Notes under the pieces: generated by a model | What the model was told of the DNA's origin: nothing | The model's input: the letters and a program-made list of their open reading frames with translations, nothing else | The model's database searches: none | Source of the DNA: an uncultured Blautia sp. | Lineage (GTDB): Bacteria > Bacillota > Clostridia > Lachnospirales > Lachnospiraceae | Direction: 5' to 3' | DNA: 16,278 nt | Assembly (NCBI GenBank): GCA_946629475.1 | Contig: CAMOXX010000033.1 | Location: forward strand, 1 to 16,278 | Translations under genes and position numbers: made by a program | In this document: piece after piece, positions 1-8,195 of the stretch | How the letters are laid out: every line of letters starts with the position of its first letter | How positions within the stretch are numbered: the first letter of the stretch is position 1

Positions 1-154
1 GGCGCAGAAGACTGCAGACCAGTTGAATGAGCAGATCTGTGATCCGCAGTCGATGGCGCAGAAGACTGCAGACCAGTTGAATGAGCAGATCTGTGATCCG
101 CAGTCGATGCCGCAGAAGACTGCAGACCAGTTGAATGGGCAGATCTGCGACCCC
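1..154 (+). repeat. 54-bp in-frame tandem repeat array (left edge incomplete)
   Basis: The unit is 54 bp, exactly 18 codons. Copies at 23-76 and 77-130 differ by one base (ATGGCG against ATGCCG). Bases 1-22 match the last 22 bases of a further copy, and a diverged partial copy starts at 131 and fades after about 24 bases. Because the unit is a multiple of three, gain or loss of copies keeps the carrier-protein frame. Near identity of the copies points to recent expansion or ongoing slippage. The array continues beyond the window, so the total copy number is unknown. Confidence 0.9.
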
Positions 155-760
155 TACGGGTTGCCGGCTGGTAACAGACTGACACAAGCTGCGATGCTTC
201 CTTACAATCAGGAATATGGCACAATGATTTCCATGTTTCAGACGATCCTTCAGCAACAACAGGTTATGCTTCAGATGATGCAGGTCATGCTTACCAGAAT
301 GACACCGGTGGTGCAAAACCCGTTTCCGGCTCCTTTTCAGGGAAATGCGCGCAGGCCGTTTCCCCTGAAAGCCTCGAACCCTTTTTCAAAGGGAAAACGA
401 ATCAATCATAAAGACCAGATTCCGGAAGCTGCAAAGGAAGCGCTTCGCAGGCAGATGGAAAAGTACCAGGCACATCCGGTTGACAAGCCAATTGACAAGC
501 CGAACGTAATCGGGATCAAGCCGGCGAAAGTCACAAAGCCGGAATATAGTGCCGAGGAGGTTCTGGATCATGTCCTTTCCGGTATTTTTAAGGATGGTTA
601 CAGCAAAACGGAAGATCTGTTTGAACAGGGCCTGACGTCGCTGGATACAGTAAAAATGGTGACAAGGTGCGGAGAACACGGATATGCACTGAGTATGCAG
701 GATATCTATATGAAATCTACTTTCGAAGAGCTTGTGGCGTGCATGAAGCCTGGTGAATAA
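2..760 (+). CDS. Acyl/peptidyl carrier protein with N-terminal tandem repeats (5' end outside window)
   Basis: The frame is open to the left edge, so the true start lies upstream; the TTG at 23 sits inside a repeat and is not a credible start. From the N-terminus the visible protein has 18-residue repeats (consensus core NEQICDPQSM), then a Met/Gln-rich, probably helical stretch (bases about 195-320), a Pro/Lys-rich linker, and a C-terminal carrier domain of about 75 residues (bases about 540-755). The carrier motif is EQGLTSLDTV; its serine codon at 638-640 is the expected phosphopantetheine attachment site. The family holds acyl or aminoacyl groups as thioesters for NRPS/PKS-type enzymes. 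As a carrier with a long disordered-looking leader it probably serves the downstream adenylation and condensation domains in trans, which is an inference. Its stop overlaps the next start by 1 nt, suggesting translational coupling. The carrier assignment is fairly sure; the role of the leader is unknown. Confidence 0.78.
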   Translation, partial: AQKTADQLNEQICDPQSMAQKTADQLNEQICDPQSMPQKTADQLNGQICDPYGLPAGNRLTQAAMLPYNQEYGTMISMFQTILQQQQVMLQMMQVMLTRMTPVVQNPFPAPFQGNARRPFPLKASNPFSKGKRINHKDQIPEAAKEALRRQMEKYQAHPVDKPIDKPNVIGIKPAKVTKPEYSAEEVLDHVLSGIFKDGYSKTEDLFEQGLTSLDTVKMVTRCGEHGYALSMQDIYMKSTFEELVACMKPGE

Positions 761-1788
761 TGGAGAAAGACAGCAGAAATGACGTAAGGCGGCGGGTCAG
801 TGTACTGACCCCTGTTCACAATACCCCCATTGATCTCTTCAAAAGGGCGTTTGAGTCACTGAAGGCACAGAGCTTTGGCTTTTCGGATATCGAATGGATT
901 GTTGTGCTTCATAACTGCCGGGAGAAATACGAACAGGCCGTAATTCATCTGCTCCATGGATGTCCGAATATCTGCTGCCGGATCCTGCACGCAGAGGGAA
1001 CAGGCGTTTCTTACGCGAGAAATGCCACCCTCCGTGCGGCACAGGGAGAATACATCTTTTTTCTGGATGCCGATGATGAAATGAAGCCGGACTGTATCAG
1101 GAGAGTTGTAGCGGAAATGGACAAAAGCCGGGCTTCTACCGCCATCTTTACTGCAGAAGTAAGAAGCCGGAACGGAGCCCGCACGCTTTACTGGACGGAT
1201 ACACCTGCTGCCGTTCCCAGTCCGCTTTTTGAACGGGGAGATGTAAGGATCGGCAAAAGCATGTGTGTCAGTGGCATGGTGCTTTGGGCAAGGTGTTACC
1301 GAAGAGATCTTCTCGAAGAAAAGGGGATCAGGTTTAACGAAGCTTTTCAATATGGGGAGGACTTTCTCTTCAACATAGAAGCAACCGGGGCGGCAGAACG
1401 TGTCTGCGTGTTCCCGGATTTTTGCGGTTATATCTATTATGCCGGTCTTGGAATGACAAATGAGATGCTTGAGACCTTTCGCAGCCGCTGCTCTCGTGGC
1501 GATTTGCGGGAAGCAGACGGGAATCATCCGGGTATTTTTTTACAGAGACTGTACCGGTATGGAAAAACAAGGGGACTGGACCTGACCGGCTTTATCTGGA
1601 AGCAGATGGCTGTATTCGGTTGGGTCATTCTGTTTTCTGATCTTCCGGGGAAGGTGAAAGATGAATTCGTTGAGGCTGCCAGGTGTCTTGCGGACACTCT
1701 TTGTGAGCCTGTGATGGAGTGCCGGGACAGGCAGAAGGAAATGGAAGAGGATGTGCGTTTTGTGAGGTCATTTACGCATCTGGAATGA
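760..1788 (+). CDS. Family 2 glycosyltransferase
   Basis: A 342-residue GT-A fold glycosyltransferase, expected to move a sugar from a nucleotide-sugar donor to an acceptor in the cytoplasm. The N-terminal nucleotide-binding strand VSVLTPVHN (about residues 13-21) is typical of GT2. GTGVSYARN precedes the metal-binding motif FLDADDE (about residue 103), and GEDFLFNIEATG (about residue 203) carries the acidic ED pair expected of the catalytic base region. No membrane segment is evident, so it is unlike the processive polysaccharide synthases. The ATG at 760 overlaps the stop of the carrier gene by one base (TAATG), supporting this start and coupled translation. It is followed within 40 nt by an adenylation-domain fragment. 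The sugar and acceptor cannot be read from the sequence. Family assignment is confident, specificity unknown. Confidence 0.9.
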   Translation: MEKDSRNDVRRRVSVLTPVHNTPIDLFKRAFESLKAQSFGFSDIEWIVVLHNCREKYEQAVIHLLHGCPNICCRILHAEGTGVSYARNATLRAAQGEYIFFLDADDEMKPDCIRRVVAEMDKSRASTAIFTAEVRSRNGARTLYWTDTPAAVPSPLFERGDVRIGKSMCVSGMVLWARCYRRDLLEEKGIRFNEAFQYGEDFLFNIEATGAAERVCVFPDFCGYIYYAGLGMTNEMLETFRSRCSRGDLREADGNHPGIFLQRLYRYGKTRGLDLTGFIWKQMAVFGWVILFSDLPGKVKDEFVEAARCLADTLCEPVMECRDRQKEMEEDVRFVRSFTHLE

Positions 1789-1825
1789 CTGCAGGGCCGG
1801 GGCAGAGATGGAGAAATGAACAGCT

Positions 1826-2395
1826 ATGAAAAACTGGGAACTCGTCTGGAATAACGCAGATGTGCAGATTACCATGCACGAGCTTTTGGACAGGACAAGG
1901 AAGTGTGAAGGAACCGCGATGGATGTATGCGGTCAGGTCTTAAACTACACACGGTTTCATGAACGTTCAGATCTTTTTGCCGCCTGGCTTGAGTCGCAGG
2001 GATATGGAACCGGAGACATGATCATCCTTTCCATGAATGTCAGTACGGACCTGTACTGCATGATTGCGGCAGTCATAAAGGCAGGCGCCATCGTTATCGT
2101 CACGGAAGCGGATATCACGAGGGCCAGACTGGACGAGTTGATCCGGCAGACAGAGGCGTTGAAGGAGCGCTGTGGGAAAATGGGAATCTCACTTCCGGGA
2201 TACGTGGAATACTGCTTTGGAAAAGGGCTGCTTGCGGCCATGAATCGGAAAGAAATTTGGTTTACACATCTGTTTTCCGGCCGCGATTCCGGCTTCCCGC
2301 AGGCGGAGCACTCAGGATTGTTTTCCGCTTTCATCAGGATGAAATGCAGCAGCGTTCCTATGAAATCATCCGGGATGTTGTCATGCGCGGATTGA
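1826..2395 (+). pseudogene. NRPS remnant: adenylation N-terminus joined to condensation C-terminus
   Basis: This 189-codon frame is a chimera of two NRPS domain pieces. Residues about 1-110 match the start of an adenylation domain: LNYTRFHERSDLFAAWL corresponds to the A1 helix region and VIKAGAIVIV to the A2 motif. All later adenylation motifs (A3 onwards) are missing. From about residue 112 it changes to the end of a condensation domain, with EIWFTHLFSGRD matching the conserved FGxxxSGR region. A paralogous segment, EEIWLLHLDSGRL, lies in the large protein at 8196-13130. Near base 2300 the likeness ends, and another frame (about 2310-2400, with FRFHQDEMQQRS) looks at least as coding, so a frameshift or second junction is probable. 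A ribosome binding site (GGAGAAA, about 1810) and ATG at 1826 remain, so a peptide may be made, but no catalytic activity is expected. Best read as a deletion product of a longer NRPS module. Confidence 0.7.
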
Positions 2396-2416
2396 TATGA
2401 AGGAGCTTTTTCGGAT

Positions 2417-3286
2417 ATGGATCTATTCAGACAGATTTCCATGGACGGACTGAAGCTTCTGGGAAGTGGAAAGAGCGGGGACGTATATGCGTTTGATCAG
2501 GGGAGGATCGTCAAACTTTACCGGGATGGAAGAGGAGAATACGAGGTTCTGAAGGAGTTTCTTGCTGCAGTTCTCATGGAGCAGAAAGGCATGAAGGCCA
2601 TGAAGCCTTATGAGGTTGTAAAGTGTGGAGAAGCTTTTGGGATTATCTATGAGAGGCTGACAGGGATCTCTCTGAAGGACCGCATATACCAGGAGCCTGA
2701 AAGAGCCGGGGAGTATGGAGCTTACTGTGCCCGTATCATGATGTAGAACCACAGCGTTCTCCTGGATGAGGATTATGGATTATCTGTCCGGTATGAGTTT
2801 GTCAGATGGGCTGAAAGCATCCGCATATTTACCCCGGCGGAATGCTCCGTAGTCAAGACGGCCATACATGAAATCCCGGACAGGCTTTGTCTGCTCCATA
2901 TGGATCCTACCCCCGAAAACCTGCTGCTCCTTTTGGACGGGAGCTGTGCGTGGATTGATCTGGAAGCCTGCGGGACAGGACACCCCGCATTTTCCATTCA
3001 GGCACTGTATTGTCCGGATTTTTTAGGGATGCTGCCCGGGATCGCTCCTCATGATGCAGAAATACTCAGGAGATTCTGGAAATCTTTTATACAACAATAT
3101 TTTGAGAAAGCAGAACGTGTACGGATGTCCGGAATCCTCAGGGGCATCCATTTTCTCGCCCATCTTCGTTTTCTGCACGATTTCCAGGCCATCTCAGGAG
3201 ACACTCCGCTTTTTGAAAGACAGGCGGGTTTCCTGAAGCAGATGCTGTTTCGGGATATCATTGGCGGTATGGATTTTAACTGGTGA
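2417..3286 (+). pseudogene. Small-molecule kinase (aminoglycoside-phosphotransferase-like fold) interrupted by one in-frame TAG
   Basis: Two reading frames, 2417-2746 and 2900-3286, are in the same phase and form one 290-codon gene broken only by TAG at 2744-2746. The first half has the glycine-rich nucleotide loop LGSGKSGDVYAF (about residues 15-26) and the lysine of IVKLY. The second half has the catalytic-loop-like LHMDPTPENLLL, equivalent to HGDxxxxN in this fold, and the metal site IDLEACGTGHPAF. The bridging codons 2747-2899 encode NHSVLLDEDYG and further kinase-like sequence, matching the usual 'LMKEIHS' region of TIGR02172-type kinases. TAG is one substitution from CAG, GAG or AAG. 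TAG also ends the gene at 8135, so it acts as a normal stop here. Likely substrates of the fold are sugars or aminoglycosides; none can be named. An AAGGAG site at 2400-2405 precedes ATG 2417. Alternatives are a sequencing error or readthrough. Confidence 0.75.
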
Positions 3287-3360
3287 GTCAGCAACTGACA
3301 GGCAGATTCGGAAGATATTTCTTTACAGAGCCATTATAAGGAAAGGCTGATTGTGAGGCT

Positions 3361-3607
3361 ATGGATCACGGGATCAAAACCATCGGTGAGGCGCTTTCCC
3401 GTTACAGAGACAGTCAGAGAATAGCTGTGATCTGTGAAGGAAGAGCAATATGCAAAGGAACTTCAGGATCCTGCCTTTGCCCATGTCCACGGGCGGGCGG
3501 AGGTAGAGAAGAACTGTACCCTGCCGGACGTGAAGGGGGAAGATCCGTTTCAGATTGTCTATACCTCGGGAAGCACGGGAAGCAGTTTTGTATCAGGGGA
3601 AGCGTGA
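3361..3607 (+). pseudogene. Adenylation-domain remnant with internal deletion and frame change
   Basis: From ATG 3361 the frame reads TIGEALSRYRDSQRIAVICE, which matches the opening of an NRPS adenylation domain (the 'RYPDRIAVVCEGRSLTY' region). At about 3450 this likeness stops. In the next frame (3449-3607) adenylation sequence resumes with ELQDPAFAHVHGR and then DPFQIVYTSGSTGS at about 3542-3583, the A3 AMP-binding P-loop. About 100 residues between A1 and A3 are missing. The second frame ends at TGA 3605-3607, overlapping the next ATG by one base. No functional enzyme is possible. An open frame runs from 3361 into the downstream gene, but its first 82 residues are this remnant read partly out of frame, so 3361 should not be used as that gene's start. 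It also fills the gap between the broken kinase and the next gene. Confidence 0.75.
3595..3600 (+). promoter_or_regulatory. Ribosome binding site deciding the start at 3607
   Basis: AGGGGA lies 6 nt before ATG 3607, immediately after the adenylation remnant. It is better placed than the weak purine run upstream of ATG 3361. It supports starting the acyltransferase-glycosyltransferase at 3607 with a TGATG stop/start overlap, the same habit as other junctions here. Confidence 0.6.
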
Positions 3608-6054
3608 TGAAGACAGAGGGTGAACCAAACCTTGGAACGATCATAGAGGAACAGAAACTTGTCATACTGGAACCATGCCTGTGCGGCAATGCGTATATTA
3701 CGGGAAAAAGCAAAAGAAACCTGACCTACCTGGTGATTTCTTTGGCAAAAGAAGTAGATCAGGAAGCCCTGAGCAGGTCTCTTCTGGACACAGAGCTGCG
3801 TTATCCGCTGCTGAAATGCGGAGTGATCCGAATCGGAAAATTCTTCTATTATGTACGAAGCGAAATTCCTTCTCAGGTGAGAAAACAGGAAAGTGGCATC
3901 ATCCTCAATACACAAGATAATGGATACCATGCATTTGGCGTTTCCATGGATGGAGACAGAATCGTAGTTTGTGCAGACCATGCCCTCCTTGACGGGGGAG
4001 GGCTTATGAGGGTTACGGATTACCTGATGGAACGGTATGAGCTTCATACAGGGGAGATTACTGAAGAAAGAATATCATCAGGCTCGTATTCTTTCCGGGA
4101 GGAAGCCGATCCCTGGCTGCTTTGCGCGGACGGTGACTGGCTTCCGGTGCCGGGTCTCAAAAGAAGGTTCTGGGAACCGGTATTTGAGGAAAAAGATGAC
4201 AGGAAGCTCCTGGAGCTGACGGTACCTACACGGGATATTCTGACTCTTTGCAAAGAAATTGGGACAACTGTGTCCGTGTTGTTTCTCCTGCTTCTGCAGG
4301 ACGCTTTCAAAACGGCATTTCCGGAGACAGCCGAAGAATCCCTGCTCGCCGGACTTCCCGTTGATTTTCGCAAGGAAATGGATATGGAAGCCACGCTCAA
4401 AAATGCGTCGTTTACGTGTTTTATCGACTTGAATGATGACAGGTGGCAGAACAGGAGCTTTGAGGAAAAAGCAGTTCTTTTAAAAAAGCAGATCAAAGAG
4501 TTCATCGATATCCGCAATGCAAGGGGATGGCTTCGGTTCCTGAAAGCATTTCAAAAATCCGTGACCGGGACCGCCCCGGCTCTTGATTTCAGGTTCCCTT
4601 ATTCGTTTATGCTCTCCTACTTAAGGCCGTCTTCTTCCGGAATCTATGATGGTAAGGAGCTTTTATATGCGGGGGTGCGTCTCTTCAATGACATTACATT
4701 GTTGGAATATAGCGGGCATTTTCATGTATACTTCCGGGAATTTCAGTCAAAGATCTCTTCCGGCCCACCTTCATTCAGGAATGCTCTGACCGGAGCTTTT
4801 GCGAATCATGGGCTGAATGCCAGGATCAAAGAAACAAGAGGCGTTTCTCCTGTTTCAGGGTGTCCGCAGGTCCTCCCGAAGAACCTGCCGCCCAGTGTGT
4901 TTGTGTTTGTGAATCCATTCCTTGGCCACACAGGTCCGCTTCTGCCGCTTATTCGGGCTCTTGCCGAAAGAGGACTTCAGGTACGGGTTTACTCGGGCTT
5001 TTCCATGAAGACAAAGGTGGAGGAGGCAGGTGGCACACTGATCGGGCTGGAAGCATTTCTCGAAAAGGGAGACTTCCCACAGACCAAAGCCTACGGCTTT
5101 CCGTGTCAGATCGAGCTTGCGGCCAACCTGGATGAAATGATCCGGATGGATGTGGAAACATTCCGACCGCTCTTTTCCATCGTTGATACGGAATCGATCT
5201 GGGGACGGCTTCTTGCCCTTAAATACGGACTTCATTATGTCATGTCCAGCGCGACGCAGGTTATGAACCTTTTTACAATCGCGGATGACTGGAGGGAATT
5301 CTTTAAGGAGCTGGAGCCGTATGATGAAATCATAGAGAAGATGCTGTCTTCTCTGACCGCGAAAGGCTTTCCCAAAAGAACGCTGCTTTCCCTCTTGTGT
5401 CCGGGAGATGATACGGACTGTATCGTGTATATTCCAGAAAGCATGCAGAGGTGTCTCAGTACCATGAACAGGGAGCATCTGTATTATGCCGGTTTTTCCA
5501 GATATCTTAAGAGGAACAGGACAAAAACCGCCGGAAAGAAGCGCCCGTATCTCTATGTCTCGATGGGAACCTATTCCTCCATGTCGCCGTGGTTTTTCAG
5601 AAGCTGTATAACCGCGTTTCGGGATATGGAAGTGGATGTTCTCATGGCTGTGTGGAACCATATCGATCTTCGTATGCTGGGAAATGTACCGGAGCATATC
5701 AGGGTTGTGCGCGAGGCAGACCAGGCAGAGGTTTTAAAAAATGCTGACCTGGCCATCTTCCATGCGGGACTTAACACCATATCGGACTGCCTTATGATGG
5801 GGGTGCCGATGGTGCTTTACCCGACGGTCGCTGATCAGTTTGCAAATGCGAAGCAGATCGAGGCGCTGGGCGCCGGACTTTATATAAAGGACCACAGGCC
5901 GGCTGCCCTTCGATGGGCCGCACAGGAAGTTTTAAGCGATCCGAAGTACCGGAGGAAAGCAGAGATGCTGGGAGATGAGATGCTCCGCTGCGGCGGCTGC
6001 GATGGTGCCGTGGACTGGATTCTCCAAAGAGCAGGAGGGGAGGGTGAATCATGA
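3607..6054 (+). CDS. Condensation-like acyltransferase fused to family 1 glycosyltransferase
   Basis: An 815-residue two-domain protein from ATG 3607. Residues about 15-400 resemble the chloramphenicol acetyltransferase/NRPS-condensation superfamily, nearest to alcohol-acyltransferase or PapA-like members. The active-site motif is DHALLDGGG, with His125, Asp129 and Gly130; the usual first histidine of HHxxxDG is Asp124. LLAGLPVDFRKEM matches the conserved 'PVDLR' segment. Residues about 429-810 are a GT-B fold glycosyltransferase of family 1 (macrolide/UGT type): FVNPFLGHTGPLLPL is the N-terminal acceptor-site motif, and FHAGLNTISDCLMMGVPM (from about 718) with YPTVADQFANA is the sugar-nucleotide binding HGG/DQ region. 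The pairing suggests one polypeptide that both acylates and glycosylates one intermediate, which is inferred. It overlaps the next gene by 4 nt (ATGA). Domain classes are confident; substrates are unknown. Confidence 0.82.
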   Translation: MKTEGEPNLGTIIEEQKLVILEPCLCGNAYITGKSKRNLTYLVISLAKEVDQEALSRSLLDTELRYPLLKCGVIRIGKFFYYVRSEIPSQVRKQESGIILNTQDNGYHAFGVSMDGDRIVVCADHALLDGGGLMRVTDYLMERYELHTGEITEERISSGSYSFREEADPWLLCADGDWLPVPGLKRRFWEPVFEEKDDRKLLELTVPTRDILTLCKEIGTTVSVLFLLLLQDAFKTAFPETAEESLLAGLPVDFRKEMDMEATLKNASFTCFIDLNDDRWQNRSFEEKAVLLKKQIKEFIDIRNARGWLRFLKAFQKSVTGTAPALDFRFPYSFMLSYLRPSSSGIYDGKELLYAGVRLFNDITLLEYSGHFHVYFREFQSKISSGPPSFRNALTGAFANHGLNARIKETRGVSPVSGCPQVLPKNLPPSVFVFVNPFLGHTGPLLPLIRALAERGLQVRVYSGFSMKTKVEEAGGTLIGLEAFLEKGDFPQTKAYGFPCQIELAANLDEMIRMDVETFRPLFSIVDTESIWGRLLALKYGLHYVMSSATQVMNLFTIADDWREFFKELEPYDEIIEKMLSSLTAKGFPKRTLLSLLCPGDDTDCIVYIPESMQRCLSTMNREHLYYAGFSRYLKRNRTKTAGKKRPYLYVSMGTYSSMSPWFFRSCITAFRDMEVDVLMAVWNHIDLRMLGNVPEHIRVVREADQAEVLKNADLAIFHAGLNTISDCLMMGVPMVLYPTVADQFANAKQIEALGAGLYIKDHRPAALRWAAQEVLSDPKYRRKAEMLGDEMLRCGGCDGAVDWILQRAGGEGES

Positions 6055-8135
6055 CTGCAGGAGAACGTGAGAGTTATGATATCGTATATGCTTCAGATCA
6101 TGCCTACATGTTCTGCTGCTGCGTATCCATATATTCCCTGATGGAGCATATGCCCGCAGACAGGCTGGTAAGGCTGCATCTTCTGACAGACGAGAGCTTT
6201 TGTGATGAGGACAGAATGCTTCTTTCCCGGCTGTCCGGCCGGTTTTCAAACCTGTGCGTTTCGCTTCATGAGGTCAGGCATGAGGCATTTGAAAAACGGG
6301 ATTTCAGGGACTCCATCTGGTCCAGGGCTGCGTGCTACCGGCTGATCCTGCCGGGGCTTCTGGAAAATGTGAATCTGTGCCTTTACATTGACTCGGATAC
6401 CCTGATCGTTGGAGATATCACGCCTCTTTGGGAAATGGATATGGAAGCCTATGCCCTGGCAGGTGTCTTTGACGATATTTCGCCGGTCCGCGCCCAGACA
6501 GTAGGAAACCATATCCCCGGGATACAGACCTATATTAATAGCGGCGTTCTCCTGATGAACCTGAAGCTGATGCGGGAGAGGGGAATTGAGGAGCAGCTCC
6601 TTTCGGGGGTGTCTGATTATCTGGTGGTGGATCAGGATCTTCTTAATGTTGTCTGCTATGGTTTGATCCGTCTGCTTCCCGCAGACTATAATTGTATTCC
6701 GGGCGTGCAGGCCGATTCGCCGAAGATTCTGCATTTTCTGATGCGGGATTACCTGCGGCCATGGAAGAACCTGCGCGCAGGGGGAAGCGGCAGCTGGTGG
6801 CGCTGCGCGCAGGAATTTGCGCCTGTTTATGATGTGGAGTCACTTCGCGCGTCCGCCGACTGGTATGAGAGGGGCAGTATATTCTATCTGCTGCGCAGAT
6901 GCGCCGATTATTCAGGCATTTACATAGTCGGTTCTTCTCCGGATGCCGAAAGGATCCATCGCGCCCTGCGCCTTGGCAGATGTAAGGGCCTTCAGGGAAT
7001 TCTCGATGAGGAAGATTCCCTCCCCTATGCGGAAGACATCCTGCTGATCAATGCTTCGAGAAAAGGAACCGTTCCGGTTCTTTCGCCCTTTGTGGAAAGG
7101 GAAGGTGCCAGGCGGCAGGTAATCCGCTATTCCAGATGGCCTCTTGCTTTTTACAATCTCGCGCCGGAACAGGTAAGAAGGGAGATAAACGGAGAACTGT
7201 TGATGTGGGAGTTTGGTGTGGATGCAAGAAATGCCGCGACCAGCTCTCAGCTCCTTGAACTGAACGCAGCCAGGTATCCGGACAGGGAAGCTCTTGTGGA
7301 ATGGAAGGATGGAGTGCGCAGCTCCTGTACTTTCCGTGAATTGAACCGCATGGCAAACCGCATGGCGGACTGGCTCAGGAAACAGAACACCGGAAGAGGA
7401 GAGAACGTGGCTCTGCCGGACCGGCCGGTCCGGAACATAGAGAGGTTTGGAGCAGTGCTTGGGATATTAAAAGGCGGATGCCTGCCCGGACAGGAACAGG
7501 CGGAGCGGATGGCCGATCTTTCGGTACTGTATGATGAACAGTATTCTTCCATGGCTCCCCTCTGTGAGGCGCTGCCGGACGAGGCGGCCATGAAAGCGGG
7601 GAAAAAGATCCTGACAGGGCGAGCGCTTGTCAGGCGGGCGGAGGAGCTTCGGCGCAGATGCGGATGGCATGCAGGGGACAGATTGCTGCTATGCCATAGG
7701 CCGCGCATGAAAGGACCGGCGGAAGGACTGATCGAAGTGCTTGGTGCGTTTGCATATGGCAATACGACGGTTATCTGCGAAACAGACAGTGGAGAGGATC
7801 TCCTGCGGATTGCCGCAGCACAAGCGTGTACCATTGTAAGTATGAGTGAAAGCAGTTTTGAATGCGTTTCCAGAGATCTGACAGAAATGAAAGGACATGA
7901 AGGACCGAAAGAACAGGCAGATGGCGCCATCGAAAAGAAGAGCGCAGATTCCTGCAGCACCTTAAGGCTGTGTCTGACGAGAGCAGAAGATGCGTTCACC
8001 TGCAGGGAGGGCATGGCACGGGAGACTGTAAGCCCCGAGGCCCTTGCAAGGTGGGAGAGGGCGATGCCGCAGGTGCCGGTGAACGGGCAGGGCTATGCTG
8101 GGACTTTTTTCTATGATTGCGAATGGTATGCTTAG
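6051..8135 (+). CDS. Family 8 glycosyltransferase fused to a degenerate adenylation domain
   Basis: A 694-residue protein. Residues 1-265 are a GT8 glycosyltransferase (retaining, LPS-galactosyltransferase/glycogenin type): DIVYASDHAYMFCCCVSI opens the fold, YIDSDTLIVGD holds the DxD metal site (Asp114, Asp116), YINSGVLLMNL is conserved, and ILHFLMRDYLRPWKN is the C-terminal HFxxxxKPW-like motif. Residues about 266-390 are unassigned; IYIVGSSPDAERIHRAL looks Rossmann-like. Residues about 395-690 align with an adenylation domain from A1 to A5, but the A3 P-loop is replaced by DEAAMKAGKKILTGRALV (no TSGSTG). The A5 region is NGQGYAGT where NxYGPTE is expected, and the protein stops there without the ATP-binding Asp or catalytic Lys. 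The adenylation part should be inactive. A strong AGGAGGGGAGGG site (about 6032-6043) precedes ATG 6051, which overlaps the previous gene by 4 nt. The GT8 part probably works. Confidence 0.82.
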   Translation: MTAGERESYDIVYASDHAYMFCCCVSIYSLMEHMPADRLVRLHLLTDESFCDEDRMLLSRLSGRFSNLCVSLHEVRHEAFEKRDFRDSIWSRAACYRLILPGLLENVNLCLYIDSDTLIVGDITPLWEMDMEAYALAGVFDDISPVRAQTVGNHIPGIQTYINSGVLLMNLKLMRERGIEEQLLSGVSDYLVVDQDLLNVVCYGLIRLLPADYNCIPGVQADSPKILHFLMRDYLRPWKNLRAGGSGSWWRCAQEFAPVYDVESLRASADWYERGSIFYLLRRCADYSGIYIVGSSPDAERIHRALRLGRCKGLQGILDEEDSLPYAEDILLINASRKGTVPVLSPFVEREGARRQVIRYSRWPLAFYNLAPEQVRREINGELLMWEFGVDARNAATSSQLLELNAARYPDREALVEWKDGVRSSCTFRELNRMANRMADWLRKQNTGRGENVALPDRPVRNIERFGAVLGILKGGCLPGQEQAERMADLSVLYDEQYSSMAPLCEALPDEAAMKAGKKILTGRALVRRAEELRRRCGWHAGDRLLLCHRPRMKGPAEGLIEVLGAFAYGNTTVICETDSGEDLLRIAAAQACTIVSMSESSFECVSRDLTEMKGHEGPKEQADGAIEKKSADSCSTLRLCLTRAEDAFTCREGMARETVSPEALARWERAMPQVPVNGQGYAGTFFYDCEWYA

Positions 8136-8181
8136 GAGGTGTTTATCCAACTTCCTTTTGGCGCCTTATGATATTGATACC

Positions 8182-8188
8182 AAAGGAG
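8182..8188 (+). promoter_or_regulatory. Ribosome binding site of the 1644-residue synthetase
   Basis: AAAGGAG lies 7 nt before ATG 8196, near ideal spacing. It fixes the start of the large gene after a 60-nt gap and shows that this gene can be initiated independently of the gene ending at 8135. Confidence 0.65.
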
Positions 8189-8195
8189 AGATTCC

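Noticed and set aside
2744..2746. TAG recoded as an amino acid such as pyrrolysine
   Set aside because: TAG also ends the gene at 8135 as an ordinary stop, and nothing nearby resembles a recoding element; point mutation is simpler.
4855..5697. Long minus-strand open frame of 280 codons inside the GT1 domain
   Set aside because: The plus strand codes for a recognisable glycosyltransferase; the reverse translation shows no family motif and is a shadow.
7247..8014. Long minus-strand frame of 255 codons opposite the degraded adenylation region
   Set aside because: Rich in Ser, Arg and Pro with no domain motifs, as expected of an antisense shadow.
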